Positions 35,184 through 43,703 of a DNA stretch of 64,000 bases are shown here, in pieces. The position numbers were made by a program, and so were the translations under genes. How positions within the stretch are numbered: the stretch's first letter is position 1; every line of letters starts with the position of its first letter. This DNA comes from JAEYOM01 sp036260935 (GTDB lineage Bacteria; Bacillota; Clostridia; Acetivibrionales; DTU013), in NCBI GenBank assembly GCA_036260935.1, contig DATALQ010000001.1, positions 62,001-126,000 of the forward strand, in the 5' to 3' direction. Under the pieces are notes generated by a model. That model searched no databases. It worked only from the letters and a program-made list of their open reading frames with translations, and was not told where the DNA came from.

Positions 35184-36440
35184 GTGTCCAAGTGGAAGAT
35201 CTACACACCGGATGGAGTTCAGGATATACTTTTTGAGGATTGCTGCCTTAAGCGCAGCCTTGAACAGAAGCTCAGGACGCTGTTCAACAGCTGTGGCTTC
35301 AATGAGGTCGAAACGCCTTCCATCGAATTTTACGATGTATTTGCATCAGACGAGGGTGCGATGCCCCAGGAAAACATGTTCAAGTTTTTTGACCAGCAGG
35401 GCAGGATACTTGTGCTGAGGCCGGACATAACCGTTCCAGTGGCAAGGATAACGGCAACGAAATACAGGGAGGCCGCATATCCGATCCGTATCTCGTATAT
35501 CGGAAACGTATACAGGTATAACGACTACGGCGGAGGCAAACAGAATGAATTCACACAGGCCGGGGTCGAAGTCCTCGGAGTCAGTACGCCGGAATCCGAT
35601 GCCGAAGTGATCGCAGTGGCCATACAGGCGTTGAAGGCATCCGGATTGGAAAATTTCCAGGTCGATATCGGTCAGGTTGAATTTTTCAACGGTCTGATGG
35701 AGGAAACCGGGCTTTCCGAGAAGGATACGGCGCAGGTCAGGACACTCATAGACCGCAAGGATTATGTCGGGCTGGATGAATTCCTCAACCGCAGCGAGAT
35801 CCGCGAGGATCTGAAGAAACTGATTTCCGGCCTTCCGGGCTTTTTCGGTTCGGTCGATGTAATAGAGAAGGCCGAAGCTTTCGAGCTCAATAAAAGATCG
35901 CGCGATGCGCTTGAAAATATACGGCAGGTATTGAACATACTGGAGGATTATGGCCTTGGGCAATACGTGTCTGTCGATCTGGGTATGCTGCGGGGCCTTT
36001 CCTACGATACGGGCATCATCTTCAGGGGCTTCACCTACGGAGTAGGTTTTCCGATATTGACGGGAGGAAGATATGACAAGCTGGTCGGGGAATTCGGCAC
36101 GGAATGCCCTGCCACCGGTTTTTCGCTGGGTGTCAACATGATCCTGATGGCGCTCCAGAGGCAGAAGATAGACTTGGAGAAACCCGTTACGGACAGTTTG
36201 GTCTGCTACGCCGAACAAGGCAGGAAAACGGCGATCGAGTTATGCGCAGAGCTCAGGAATCAGGGACTTGTCGTGGAACTGGACATAGCAGGCAGTACTC
36301 CGGAGGAAGCTAGAAAATATGCCGCGGCTAAAAACATAGGCGGCGTGCTCAGGATCGTCGACGAGGATACGGTGGAGATCCATTTTATCCAGTCGGGTGA
36401 AGTAAACAGGGTCAAGATCAGTGAATTGTTGAAGAGGTGA
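35184..36440 (+). CDS. hisZ: ATP phosphoribosyltransferase regulatory subunit
   Basis: The 418-residue protein resembles a class II histidyl-tRNA synthetase core: TPDGVQDILFED, QENMFKFFDQQGRILVLRPDITVPVAR, QAGVEVLG and RGLSYDTGIIFRGF. It lacks the C-terminal anticodon-binding quality of HisRS, and it is followed by a short HisG. These features identify HisZ, which forms a hetero-octamer with short-form HisG to catalyse the first step of histidine synthesis. GTG 35184 has AGGTG 8 nt upstream and is preferred to GTG 35169. First gene of the operon. Confidence 0.93.
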   Translation: MSKWKIYTPDGVQDILFEDCCLKRSLEQKLRTLFNSCGFNEVETPSIEFYDVFASDEGAMPQENMFKFFDQQGRILVLRPDITVPVARITATKYREAAYPIRISYIGNVYRYNDYGGGKQNEFTQAGVEVLGVSTPESDAEVIAVAIQALKASGLENFQVDIGQVEFFNGLMEETGLSEKDTAQVRTLIDRKDYVGLDEFLNRSEIREDLKKLISGLPGFFGSVDVIEKAEAFELNKRSRDALENIRQVLNILEDYGLGQYVSVDLGMLRGLSYDTGIIFRGFTYGVGFPILTGGRYDKLVGEFGTECPATGFSLGVNMILMALQRQKIDLEKPVTDSLVCYAEQGRKTAIELCAELRNQGLVVELDIAGSTPEEARKYAAAKNIGGVLRIVDEDTVEIHFIQSGEVNRVKISELLKR

Positions 36441-36445
36441 AAACA

Positions 36446-37093
36446 TTGAGATACCTTACTATAGCAATGTCGAAGGGTAGGCTGACGGATCTGTCGGTAG
36501 AGCTGCTCGAAAAGCTGGGAATAGACTGCTCCGAATACCGAAATGAATCCCGGAAGCTGATATTTACGGACGAGAAAAGCAAGATCAAGTTTTTCCTCGT
36601 AAAACCGGCGGACGTTCCTACATATGTGGAATACGGCGCCGCCGATATTGGTATCGTGGGCAAGGATACGCTCCTGGAGGAGGGACGCCACCTTTACGAG
36701 GTCCTGAACCTGGGTTTTGCAGCCTGCCGTATGGTTGTCGCGGGGCCTGCCGAACTGGCGGGAAAGCTCGATAGCCTTAATAACAAGAGGGTAGCCACGA
36801 AGTATCCGCGCATAGCGAGGGAATATTTCGAGCATAAACGCAGGGAATCGATAGAGATCATCAAGCTTAACGGTTCGGTTGAACTGGCGCCGCTCGTAGG
36901 GCTTTCGGAAGTTATCGTAGATCTGGTGGAGAGCGGCAGGACATTGAAGGAAAACGGGCTTGTAGTGCTCGATACGATCGCGGATATCAGCGCGAGAATG
37001 GTTGTCAACCGCGTAAGCATGAAGATGGAGAGCGAAAGAATCACCGCAATCATAGAAGGGTTGAAGAAGCTGCTGCAGGAGGTTGTTATATGA
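36446..37093 (+). CDS. hisG: ATP phosphoribosyltransferase, short form
   Basis: A 215-residue short-form HisG (LTIAMSKGRLTDLSVELL ... GAADIGIVGKDTLLEEG ... VDLVESGRTLKENGL). It condenses ATP with PRPP. Short HisG lacks the C-terminal regulatory domain and needs HisZ, which is encoded just upstream. The frame opens at GTG 36437 overlapping the hisZ stop, but the AGAGG site ends there; TTG 36446 is properly spaced (8 nt) and gives the usual HisG N-terminus. Its stop overlaps hisD (ATGA). Confidence 0.93.
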   Translation: MRYLTIAMSKGRLTDLSVELLEKLGIDCSEYRNESRKLIFTDEKSKIKFFLVKPADVPTYVEYGAADIGIVGKDTLLEEGRHLYEVLNLGFAACRMVVAGPAELAGKLDSLNNKRVATKYPRIAREYFEHKRRESIEIIKLNGSVELAPLVGLSEVIVDLVESGRTLKENGLVVLDTIADISARMVVNRVSMKMESERITAIIEGLKKLLQEVVI

Positions 37094-38391
37094 TAAAGAT
37101 AATCGATATAAGGAAGGGAAAAGACTCCGGACTGTTCGACAAGCTCGTGGAAAGGGACAGGGTCGGCCGCAGGGACGTGGTCGGAATAGTCGAAGCGATC
37201 CTCACGGATGTCAGGGAGAACGGTAACAAGGCAGTTCTTGAATATACCAGAAAATTCGATAAGGCAGAGCTCGATCAAGCGTCAATGAAGGTATCGGAGC
37301 AGGAAATAAAGGCTGCATACGATGCGGTCGATCCGAAGCTCCTCGATGTTATCAGGAAGTCAAGGGCCAATATAACGGCATTCCATGAAAAACAAAAAGA
37401 GAATTCGTGGTTCACGGCCGGAGAGGACGGCATACTGCTGGGGCAGCTTTACAGGCCGCTAGAGGTGGTCGGAATATACGTACCGGGCGGTACTGCCGTA
37501 TTGACCTCCACGGTTCTGATGACGACTATTCCGGCAAAGGTGGCAGGTGTAGAGAAGATTATAATGGCAACGCCTCCGGGCAGCAACGGGAGTATCGACC
37601 CGGCGGTGCTTGTAGCAGCAAAGGAATCAGGCGTGGATGAGATATACAAGATGGGCGGCGCTCAGGCAATAGCAGCCATGGTGTTCGGGACCGAGACCGT
37701 ACCGAAGGTGGATAAGATATTCGGCCCCGGCAATATTTACGTATCCACTGCAAAAAGACTTGTATACGGCTACTGCGACATCGATATGTTCGCGGGTCCC
37801 AGTGAGATCACGGTTGTCGCCGATGATTCGGCAAATCCCGTATATGTGGCGGCGGACCTTCTTTCGCAGGCAGAACACGATGTGCTTTCCGCCTCCATAC
37901 TTATAACGCCTTCGGAGAAATTAGCCGGTGAGGTGGTAAAAGAAATTGAAAAGCAGTACGTACAGCTCTCTCGAAAGGGAATAATCGACAGATCGCTTGC
38001 GGATTACAGCGCGGCGATCATTGTAAACGATATTGACGAGGCCATGGAGATAGTGAATCGCGTTGCGCCCGAACATCTGGAACTATGTATCGAGGAGCCC
38101 TTCAGCAAGCTTTCCTATGTTAAAAACGCAGGCGCCATATTCCTTGGGAATTGGTCGCCCGAGCCACTGGGAGATTATTTTGCAGGCCCCAACCACGTGC
38201 TGCCGACGGGAGGGACCGCCAGGTTCTTTTCACCGCTCAATGTGGCGGACTACGTGAAAAAATCCAGCGTGATCTCTTATACGAGGCAGGCCCTCGAAAA
38301 GGCAAGCGATTACGTTATAAGGTTCGCAGAGCACGAAAAGCTCGACGCACATGCAAACGCCATAAAGGTCCGCTTCGGAAAGCGGGACTGA
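37090..38391 (+). CDS. hisD: Histidinol dehydrogenase
   Basis: The 433-residue enzyme shows GIYVPGGTAVLTSTVLM, FGPGNIYVSTAKRLV, DMFAGPSEITVVAD and QAEHD with the catalytic and Zn ligands (APEHLEL, GPNHVLPTGGTARF). It oxidises histidinol to histidine in two NAD-dependent steps. It overlaps hisG by 4 nt, which indicates translational coupling. Confidence 0.96.
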   Translation: MIKIIDIRKGKDSGLFDKLVERDRVGRRDVVGIVEAILTDVRENGNKAVLEYTRKFDKAELDQASMKVSEQEIKAAYDAVDPKLLDVIRKSRANITAFHEKQKENSWFTAGEDGILLGQLYRPLEVVGIYVPGGTAVLTSTVLMTTIPAKVAGVEKIIMATPPGSNGSIDPAVLVAAKESGVDEIYKMGGAQAIAAMVFGTETVPKVDKIFGPGNIYVSTAKRLVYGYCDIDMFAGPSEITVVADDSANPVYVAADLLSQAEHDVLSASILITPSEKLAGEVVKEIEKQYVQLSRKGIIDRSLADYSAAIIVNDIDEAMEIVNRVAPEHLELCIEEPFSKLSYVKNAGAIFLGNWSPEPLGDYFAGPNHVLPTGGTARFFSPLNVADYVKKSSVISYTRQALEKASDYVIRFAEHEKLDAHANAIKVRFGKRD

Positions 38392-38463
38392 GTAGGTATG
38401 GGGCGGAATATCGGTCAAGTGTCGGGTATTACTGTTGGTTTGAAATCAAAAGGAGAGTAATTT

Positions 38464-39528
38464 ATGAACAAATACTGGAGCAGGCTGGCGGCCGGGGTTG
38501 AACCCTATGTTCCGGGCGAGCAGCCGAGAGACAGGAAATTTATAAAGCTGAACACGAACGAAAGCCCATACGGGCCTTCGCCGCGGGTACTTGAGGCTAT
38601 CAAGGCTGCTGCGGACGATAGCCTGAGACTTTATCCGGATCAGACCTGTGATATGCTCATAAGCGCTGCCGCAGAAAGCTACGGATTGAAGAAGGATCAG
38701 ATATTTGCGGGTAACGGCTCGGACGAGGTGCTGGCGTTAGCCTTCATGGCATTCTTCGATCCCGGAAGGACGATAGTATTCCCAAATATCACGTACTCCT
38801 TCTATCCCGTCTATGCATCGCTGTTCAAGCTCGACTATGTAACCACCCCGCTGGACAGCGAATTCAACATTCCTTCGGAGAAGCTAATGCAAAGCAGCGG
38901 GGGAATCATCCTTGCCAACCCGAACGCCCCTACAGGGAAGGCGCTCCCGCTGGCAAAGATACGCGAAGTGCTCGAGGGGAATCCCGGGGTCGTCGTGATT
39001 GTGGACGAGGCATATATAGACTATGGCGGGGAATCAGCCGTCGGGCTTATAAAGGATTACCCAAACCTGCTGGTGGTACAGACTTTTTCAAAATCCCGTG
39101 CTTTGGCGGGCATGAGGATCGGCTTCGCCTTCGGCGACAGCGGGCTGATAAAGGCTCTGGACAGCATCAAGAATTCCTTCAATTCATATACGCTCGACAG
39201 TCTGGCCATCGTTGCCGGCACAGCGGCGCTAAAAGACGCTGCTTATTACAAGGGCACCACTGCAAAGGTAGTCGCGACGAGGGAAAGGTTTACAAAGGAG
39301 CTTCGCAGGCGGGGCTTTATTGTGACGGATTCGGCTGCCAACTTTGTTTTTGCGAGCCATCAGAGCATCCGCGGAGAGGATATATTAATGGCGCTTCGCG
39401 AAAGAGGAATACTCGTCCGATATTTCAGAAAGCCTGTTACTGTTGAGAATCACCTGCGTATAAGCATCGGGACGGATGAAGAGATGGATGCGGTCATAAG
39501 GGCGCTGGACGATATTGTGGGTAAATGA
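38464..39528 (+). CDS. hisC: Histidinol-phosphate aminotransferase
   Basis: A fold-type I PLP aminotransferase of 354 residues. NTNESPYGPSP, GNGSDEVLALAF, NPNAPTGKALP, DEAYIDYGG and the PLP lysine region TFSKSRALAGMRIGF are diagnostic for HisC. It converts imidazole-acetol phosphate to histidinol phosphate. AAAGGAG precedes ATG 38464. It is followed by a 345-bp gap that holds the 97-bp tandem repeats. Confidence 0.95.
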   Translation: MNKYWSRLAAGVEPYVPGEQPRDRKFIKLNTNESPYGPSPRVLEAIKAAADDSLRLYPDQTCDMLISAAAESYGLKKDQIFAGNGSDEVLALAFMAFFDPGRTIVFPNITYSFYPVYASLFKLDYVTTPLDSEFNIPSEKLMQSSGGIILANPNAPTGKALPLAKIREVLEGNPGVVVIVDEAYIDYGGESAVGLIKDYPNLLVVQTFSKSRALAGMRIGFAFGDSGLIKALDSIKNSFNSYTLDSLAIVAGTAALKDAAYYKGTTAKVVATRERFTKELRRRGFIVTDSAANFVFASHQSIRGEDILMALRERGILVRYFRKPVTVENHLRISIGTDEEMDAVIRALDDIVGK

Positions 39529-39633
39529 TTTGATGCAGGGACGCAACAGGTCTTGCAGGAGCTTTTAACAGGTCCTAAAGGTAATTTTCAGAACCGTGAT
39601 CAAAATTAGTATGGAATTCCATAGGTATGTTTT

Positions 39634-39845
39634 GTTATAATGAGGCAGAAGATGTCCATATTGCCTCATTGAAACACCGCTAATGCAAGGAAATTTTCCT
39701 ACAACCGTAAAATTTCCTTTGAATCAAGGCGTTATAATGAGGCGGGGATGTCCATATTGCCTCATTGAAACGCCGCTTATGTAAGGAAATTTTCCTACAA
39801 CCGTAAAATTTCCTTTGAATCGAGGCGTTATAATGAGGCGGAGGA
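39634..39845 (+). repeat. Two-and-a-bit copies of a 97-bp structured repeat between hisC and hisB
   Basis: Unit 1 (39634-39730) and unit 2 (39731-39826) differ at only a few positions; a partial third (GTTATAATGAGGCGGAGGA) runs to 39845. Each unit contains two hairpins: ATGAGGC...GCCTCAT and AAGGAAATTTT / AAAATTTCCTT. Each also begins GTTATAATG, a -10-like box. Covariation-style differences are few because the copies are so alike. No protein is encoded. The remaining 39529-39633 shows nothing else. Confidence 0.85.
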
Positions 39846-39873
39846 AATAATGCAATATGTTGGGAGGCGGATT

Positions 39874-40461
39874 ATGTCCAGGATAGCTGAATTGAGCAGG
39901 AACACCGCAGAAACGGCCATCCGGTTGAAACTCGATATCGACGGAAGCGGAAACTCCTCGATTGAAACGGGAGTCGGCTTTATGGACCATATGCTGACGC
40001 TGTTTTCGAAGCACGGGCTTTTCGATCTCACGGTCAAGGCGAGCGGAGACCTGCAGGTTGACGCGCATCATACTATCGAAGATATCGGCATAGTTCTCGG
40101 ACAGGCGCTGAAGCAGGCACTGGGCGACAAGAAATCGATCAGAAGGTACGGGTCGGCGACGGTGCCTATGGATGAAGCTCTTGCAGCAGTTACGCTGGAT
40201 GTAGGCGGGCGCCCTTATCTGGTCTGCAACGTCGGCTTTACCAACGAACGCGTAGGAGATATGGACACCGAACTCATAGAGGAATTTTTCCGGGCCGTAT
40301 CCGTCAATGCGGGCATGAATCTACATATCAACGTGAAGTACGGAAACAATAACCACCATATGGCAGAAGCAATCTTCAAGGCTTTCGGCAGGGCGCTCGA
40401 CGAGGCTACCCGCACTGATGAGAGGATAGTCGGCGTCATGTCGACCAAGGGCGTGCTATAG
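39874..40461 (+). CDS. hisB: Imidazoleglycerol-phosphate dehydratase
   Basis: The 195-residue monofunctional HisB has the metal-binding repeats GVGFMDHMLTLFSKHG, DAHHTIEDIGIVLG and NNHHMAEAIFKAFG. It dehydrates imidazole-glycerol phosphate to imidazole-acetol phosphate. GGGAGG lies 8 nt before ATG 39874; the eight extra upstream codons are discarded. It has no histidinol-phosphatase domain. Confidence 0.96.
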   Translation: MSRIAELSRNTAETAIRLKLDIDGSGNSSIETGVGFMDHMLTLFSKHGLFDLTVKASGDLQVDAHHTIEDIGIVLGQALKQALGDKKSIRRYGSATVPMDEALAAVTLDVGGRPYLVCNVGFTNERVGDMDTELIEEFFRAVSVNAGMNLHINVKYGNNNHHMAEAIFKAFGRALDEATRTDERIVGVMSTKGVL

Positions 40462-40578
40462 GGGTTACATAAGCCCGGGTTTTCGGGCATATTGAAGAAA
40501 CCGGCCGCAGAATAGAATTGAAGAAACCGGCTGCATAACCGAAAGAATATAAATTGACCATAAGAAAGGTATTGAATT

Positions 40579-41463
40579 ATGCTGATCAATGATACGAGTT
40601 TTATCGACAAACCCTTATTTGTAAAGGGCAAGGTGCGCAATGTCTATGATCTCGGCGACAAGCTGCTGATCATAGTTACCGACAGGATTTCGGCCTTCGA
40701 CGTAATTTTTCCCAACCTGATACCCAACAAAGGCAAGGTCCTTAACAGTATTTCAGAGTTCTGGTTCAACTTCACATCGGGCATTGTCGGCAACCATATG
40801 ATAACGACCGACGTCAGTAAATACCCCGACGGCCTGTCGAAATACAAAGAAGAGCTGCAGGGCAGGTCGATGCTGGTCCGCAGAATCGAAATGGCCAATG
40901 CGGAATGTATCGTGCGCGGTTATCTTGAAGGTTCTGGCCTAAAGGAATACAATGCGACTGGAAGCATCTGCGGCATAAAGCTGCCGGCAGGGTTAAAACA
41001 GTGCGACAAGCTGCCTGAGCCTATATTTACACCGTCGACAAAGGAATCGGAAGGTCATGATATTAACGTCACCTTCGAAGGCCTTGCCGACAGGATCGGA
41101 AGAGATCTCGCGACGCAGCTCAGAGACGCCAGTATCGCACTTTATCAGGCTGCAAGCCGCCATGCGGAGAGCAAAGGAATAATACTTGCCGACACGAAGT
41201 TCGAATTTGGTATTATGGACGGTAAGCTAGTACTTGCAGATGAAGCCGTCACACCCGATTCTTCGAGGTTCTGGGATATGTCGGATTACCAGCCCGGAAG
41301 GTCGCAGAAGAGCTTCGACAAGCAGTTCCTAAGGGAGTATCTCGAAGAAATCGGCTGGAACAAGCAGCCTCCGGCGCCGGAACTGCCGGAAAGCGTTATC
41401 AGGAACACTGAGGCCAAGTATGTAGAGGCATATGAAAGAATAACGGGCAAAAGGCTGGTATAG
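40579..41463 (+). CDS. purC: SAICAR synthetase (phosphoribosylaminoimidazole-succinocarboxamide synthase)
   Basis: A 294-residue PurC: KGKVRNVYDLGDKLLIIVTDRISAFD, VRRIEMANAECIVRGYLEGSG, TPSTKESEGHD and LADTKFEFGI, with LADEAVTPDSSRFW. It joins aspartate to CAIR in purine synthesis. The long form (about 290 residues) is normal for some bacteria. It lies within the histidine operon between hisB and hisH. Histidine synthesis releases AICAR, the purine intermediate two steps after this enzyme, which gives the location a metabolic logic. The 117-bp gap before it has a direct repeat of TTGAAGAAACCGGC. Confidence 0.95.
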   Translation: MLINDTSFIDKPLFVKGKVRNVYDLGDKLLIIVTDRISAFDVIFPNLIPNKGKVLNSISEFWFNFTSGIVGNHMITTDVSKYPDGLSKYKEELQGRSMLVRRIEMANAECIVRGYLEGSGLKEYNATGSICGIKLPAGLKQCDKLPEPIFTPSTKESEGHDINVTFEGLADRIGRDLATQLRDASIALYQAASRHAESKGIILADTKFEFGIMDGKLVLADEAVTPDSSRFWDMSDYQPGRSQKSFDKQFLREYLEEIGWNKQPPAPELPESVIRNTEAKYVEAYERITGKRLV

Positions 41464-41466
41464 AAT

Positions 41467-42075
41467 TTGATTGCGATAATCGATTATGAAGTAGGAAATC
41501 TGGGCAGTGTGAAGAATGCATTGCGGTATATCGGCCAGGAAGCCGTCATCACATCTGACCCAGCAGAGATCAGGCGTGCGAATGCTGTAGTCTTTCCGGG
41601 CGTCGGAGCGTTTTCCAATGCAATGTCGTGCCTTGAACGAAGCGGTTTGACTCAGATAGTCGAGGAAACGGTGCGAGAGGATAAATTGTTTCTGGGGATA
41701 TGCCTCGGCATGCAGATGCTGTTCGACTATAGCGAGGAAGGCGGAGAAAGAGTGGATGGACTCGGACTGTTCGGCGGATCCATCAGATTGCTGCCGCAGA
41801 ATATGGGGCTGAAAGTCCCGCATATGGGCTGGAACTCGCTGCACGTTAACGACAGCCCTCTGTTCAAAGGCTTGCCCGAAAATCCGTATGTCTACTTTGT
41901 ACATTCCTACTACCTGGATGCAGCGGACAAGTCGATAGTTACGGCGGCCTGCGATTACGGAGTCAGGTTTGACGCCGCGATCGGAAGTGGCAGGTTATTC
42001 GCAACTCAATTCCACCCTGAAAAAAGCGGTGAAGTAGGGCTTGCGATACTTAAAAACTGGGTTTCGATGATATAG
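41467..42075 (+). CDS. hisH: Imidazole glycerol phosphate synthase, glutaminase subunit
   Basis: A class I glutamine amidotransferase of 202 residues with nucleophile Cys in FLGICLGMQMLFD, plus catalytic His and Glu in QFHPEKSG. It supplies ammonia to HisF. The start is TTG 41467, only three bases after the purC stop, with a weak ribosome site; translation may depend on coupling to purC. Confidence 0.94.
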   Translation: MIAIIDYEVGNLGSVKNALRYIGQEAVITSDPAEIRRANAVVFPGVGAFSNAMSCLERSGLTQIVEETVREDKLFLGICLGMQMLFDYSEEGGERVDGLGLFGGSIRLLPQNMGLKVPHMGWNSLHVNDSPLFKGLPENPYVYFVHSYYLDAADKSIVTAACDYGVRFDAAIGSGRLFATQFHPEKSGEVGLAILKNWVSMI

Positions 42076-42170
42076 CGAAGCAGAACGATGGTTCTTTTGT
42101 TCCATTGAGATACGGAAATACTCTGAAATATTTACAGTACACCATACATATTTACAGGGAGTGAATTTGG

Positions 42171-42884
42171 ATGATTATCTACCCGGCTATAGATATAAAG
42201 GATGGAAGATGCGTAAGGCTGGTACAGGGTAAATTCAGCGATGTTACGGTCTATTCCGACCATCCGGTCGACATGGCGGTCAAATTCGAGCAGATGGGCG
42301 CGCAGTATATTCATGTGGTCGACCTTGACGGCGCAAGACTCGGAACGCCCCAAAACATAGCGGTCGCTAGTGAAATGGCCGTCAGAGTCGGTATCCCCAT
42401 CCAGCTCGGCGGGGGTATTCGTACGATCGAAACTATGGAGATAATCCTTTGTAAAGGAATAGAGAGAATTATTCTGGGTACGTCTGCCGTAAATGATCAG
42501 GAGCTTGTCAAAAAAGCTGTTCAAAGCTTCGGCAACAACCTTGCCGTAGCTATAGACGCAAAAGACGGTCTGGTCGCGATAGAAGGCTGGGCTAAGACAA
42601 GTTCTTTTACGGCGGTTGGCTTTGCAAGGAAAATGGAGGAACTCGGCGCAAAAGTGATAATTTACACGGACATTTCCAGGGACGGCATGCTGAAGGGACC
42701 AAACCTCAAGGCAATGGAGGAGATGGTCAAGGCTGTCAATATAGATGTCATTGCGTCGGGCGGCGTTACCAGCATACAGGATATCAAAAACCTGAAGGAT
42801 ATAGGCGTATCTGGTGCAATAGTCGGGAAAGCCCTCTACACAGGCGACGTAGATCTGAAGGAAGCCATCGAAGTCGCGAAATAG
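42171..42884 (+). CDS. hisA: ProFAR isomerase
   Basis: The 237-residue half-barrel duplicate starts MIIYPAIDIKDGRCVRLVQG and has VVDLDGARLG, QLGGGIRT, IYTDISRDGMLKGPN and SGGVTS. Asp8 and the Asp of YTDISRDG are the acid/base pair. It isomerises ProFAR to PRFAR. GGGAGTGA precedes ATG 42171. It belongs to the his operon. Confidence 0.95.
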   Translation: MIIYPAIDIKDGRCVRLVQGKFSDVTVYSDHPVDMAVKFEQMGAQYIHVVDLDGARLGTPQNIAVASEMAVRVGIPIQLGGGIRTIETMEIILCKGIERIILGTSAVNDQELVKKAVQSFGNNLAVAIDAKDGLVAIEGWAKTSSFTAVGFARKMEELGAKVIIYTDISRDGMLKGPNLKAMEEMVKAVNIDVIASGGVTSIQDIKNLKDIGVSGAIVGKALYTGDVDLKEAIEVAK

Positions 42885-42940
42885 CGCGGTTGGATTATGG
42901 CATAAGGGAAATCGACAGAATAGGGTAATGAGGTGGAGCA

Positions 42941-43702
42941 ATGTATACGAAGCGTATCATCCCCTGTCTGGATGTCCATGGGGGAAGGGTCGTCAAGGGT
43001 ATAAACTTTGTCAACATCAGGGACGCCGGCGATCCTGTGGAAAATGCGTCATTTTACGACAAGGCCGGCGCAGACGAGCTTACTTTTCTTGATATAACGG
43101 CGTCCTCCGATGCGCGCAGCATAATGATAGACGTCGTCAGGCGCGTTGCGGAACAGGTTTTCATACCGTTTACTGTAGGCGGGGGCATCAGGACTGTCGA
43201 GGATTTCAGAGAAATACTCAAGGCCGGCGCCGACAAGGTAGGGGTCAACTCTGCCGCGTTGAAAAGGCCGGAACTGATATCCGAGGCGGCTTATCGTTTC
43301 GGCAGTCAGTGCGTTGTAACCGCAATAGATGCAAAAAGGCGTGCTGATGAAAGCGGCTGGGATGTTTACCTGAACGGCGGCCGTGTCAATACCGGCAGGG
43401 ACGCGCTGGAATGGGCAGTTGAAGCCGAAAGGCTGGGGGCCGGCGAGATACTGCTCACGAGCATGGACTGCGACGGCACCAAGGATGGCTATGATCTTGA
43501 ACTGACGAGAACCATATCGGAGAATGTGAAAATACCGGTCATTGCTTCCGGGGGCGCAGGCTCGATGGAGCATTTTTACGAGGCGCTGACGGAGGGAAAG
43601 GCGGATGCGGTGCTTGCGGCATCGCTTTTCCATTTCCGTGAAATGGAGATAATGGACGTTAAACATTATTTAAAGGAAAAAGGAATAGAAGTGAGGGTCT
43701 GA
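42941..43702 (+). CDS. hisF: Imidazole glycerol phosphate synthase, cyclase subunit
   Basis: The 253-residue barrel shows IIPCLDVHGGRVVKGINF, LDITASSDAR, TVGGGIRTVEDF, AIDAKRR, LLTSMDCDGTKDGYD and ASGGAG. With HisH it converts PRFAR to imidazole-glycerol phosphate and AICAR. GAGGTGGAGC precedes the ATG. It ends one base before hisIE. Confidence 0.96.
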   Translation: MYTKRIIPCLDVHGGRVVKGINFVNIRDAGDPVENASFYDKAGADELTFLDITASSDARSIMIDVVRRVAEQVFIPFTVGGGIRTVEDFREILKAGADKVGVNSAALKRPELISEAAYRFGSQCVVTAIDAKRRADESGWDVYLNGGRVNTGRDALEWAVEAERLGAGEILLTSMDCDGTKDGYDLELTRTISENVKIPVIASGGAGSMEHFYEALTEGKADAVLAASLFHFREMEIMDVKHYLKEKGIEVRV

Positions 43703-43703
43703 A

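Noticed and set aside
35346..36218. A 290-codon open frame antisense to hisZ.
   Set aside because: It is a shadow of the hisZ codon pattern with no supporting signals.
39634..39826. Tandem 97-bp units considered as a CRISPR array.
   Set aside because: Units are longer than CRISPR repeats, adjoin without spacers, and no cas gene is present.
42132..42941. A 269-codon open frame antisense to hisA.
   Set aside because: It mirrors hisA codon bias, lacks a start signal and matches no family.
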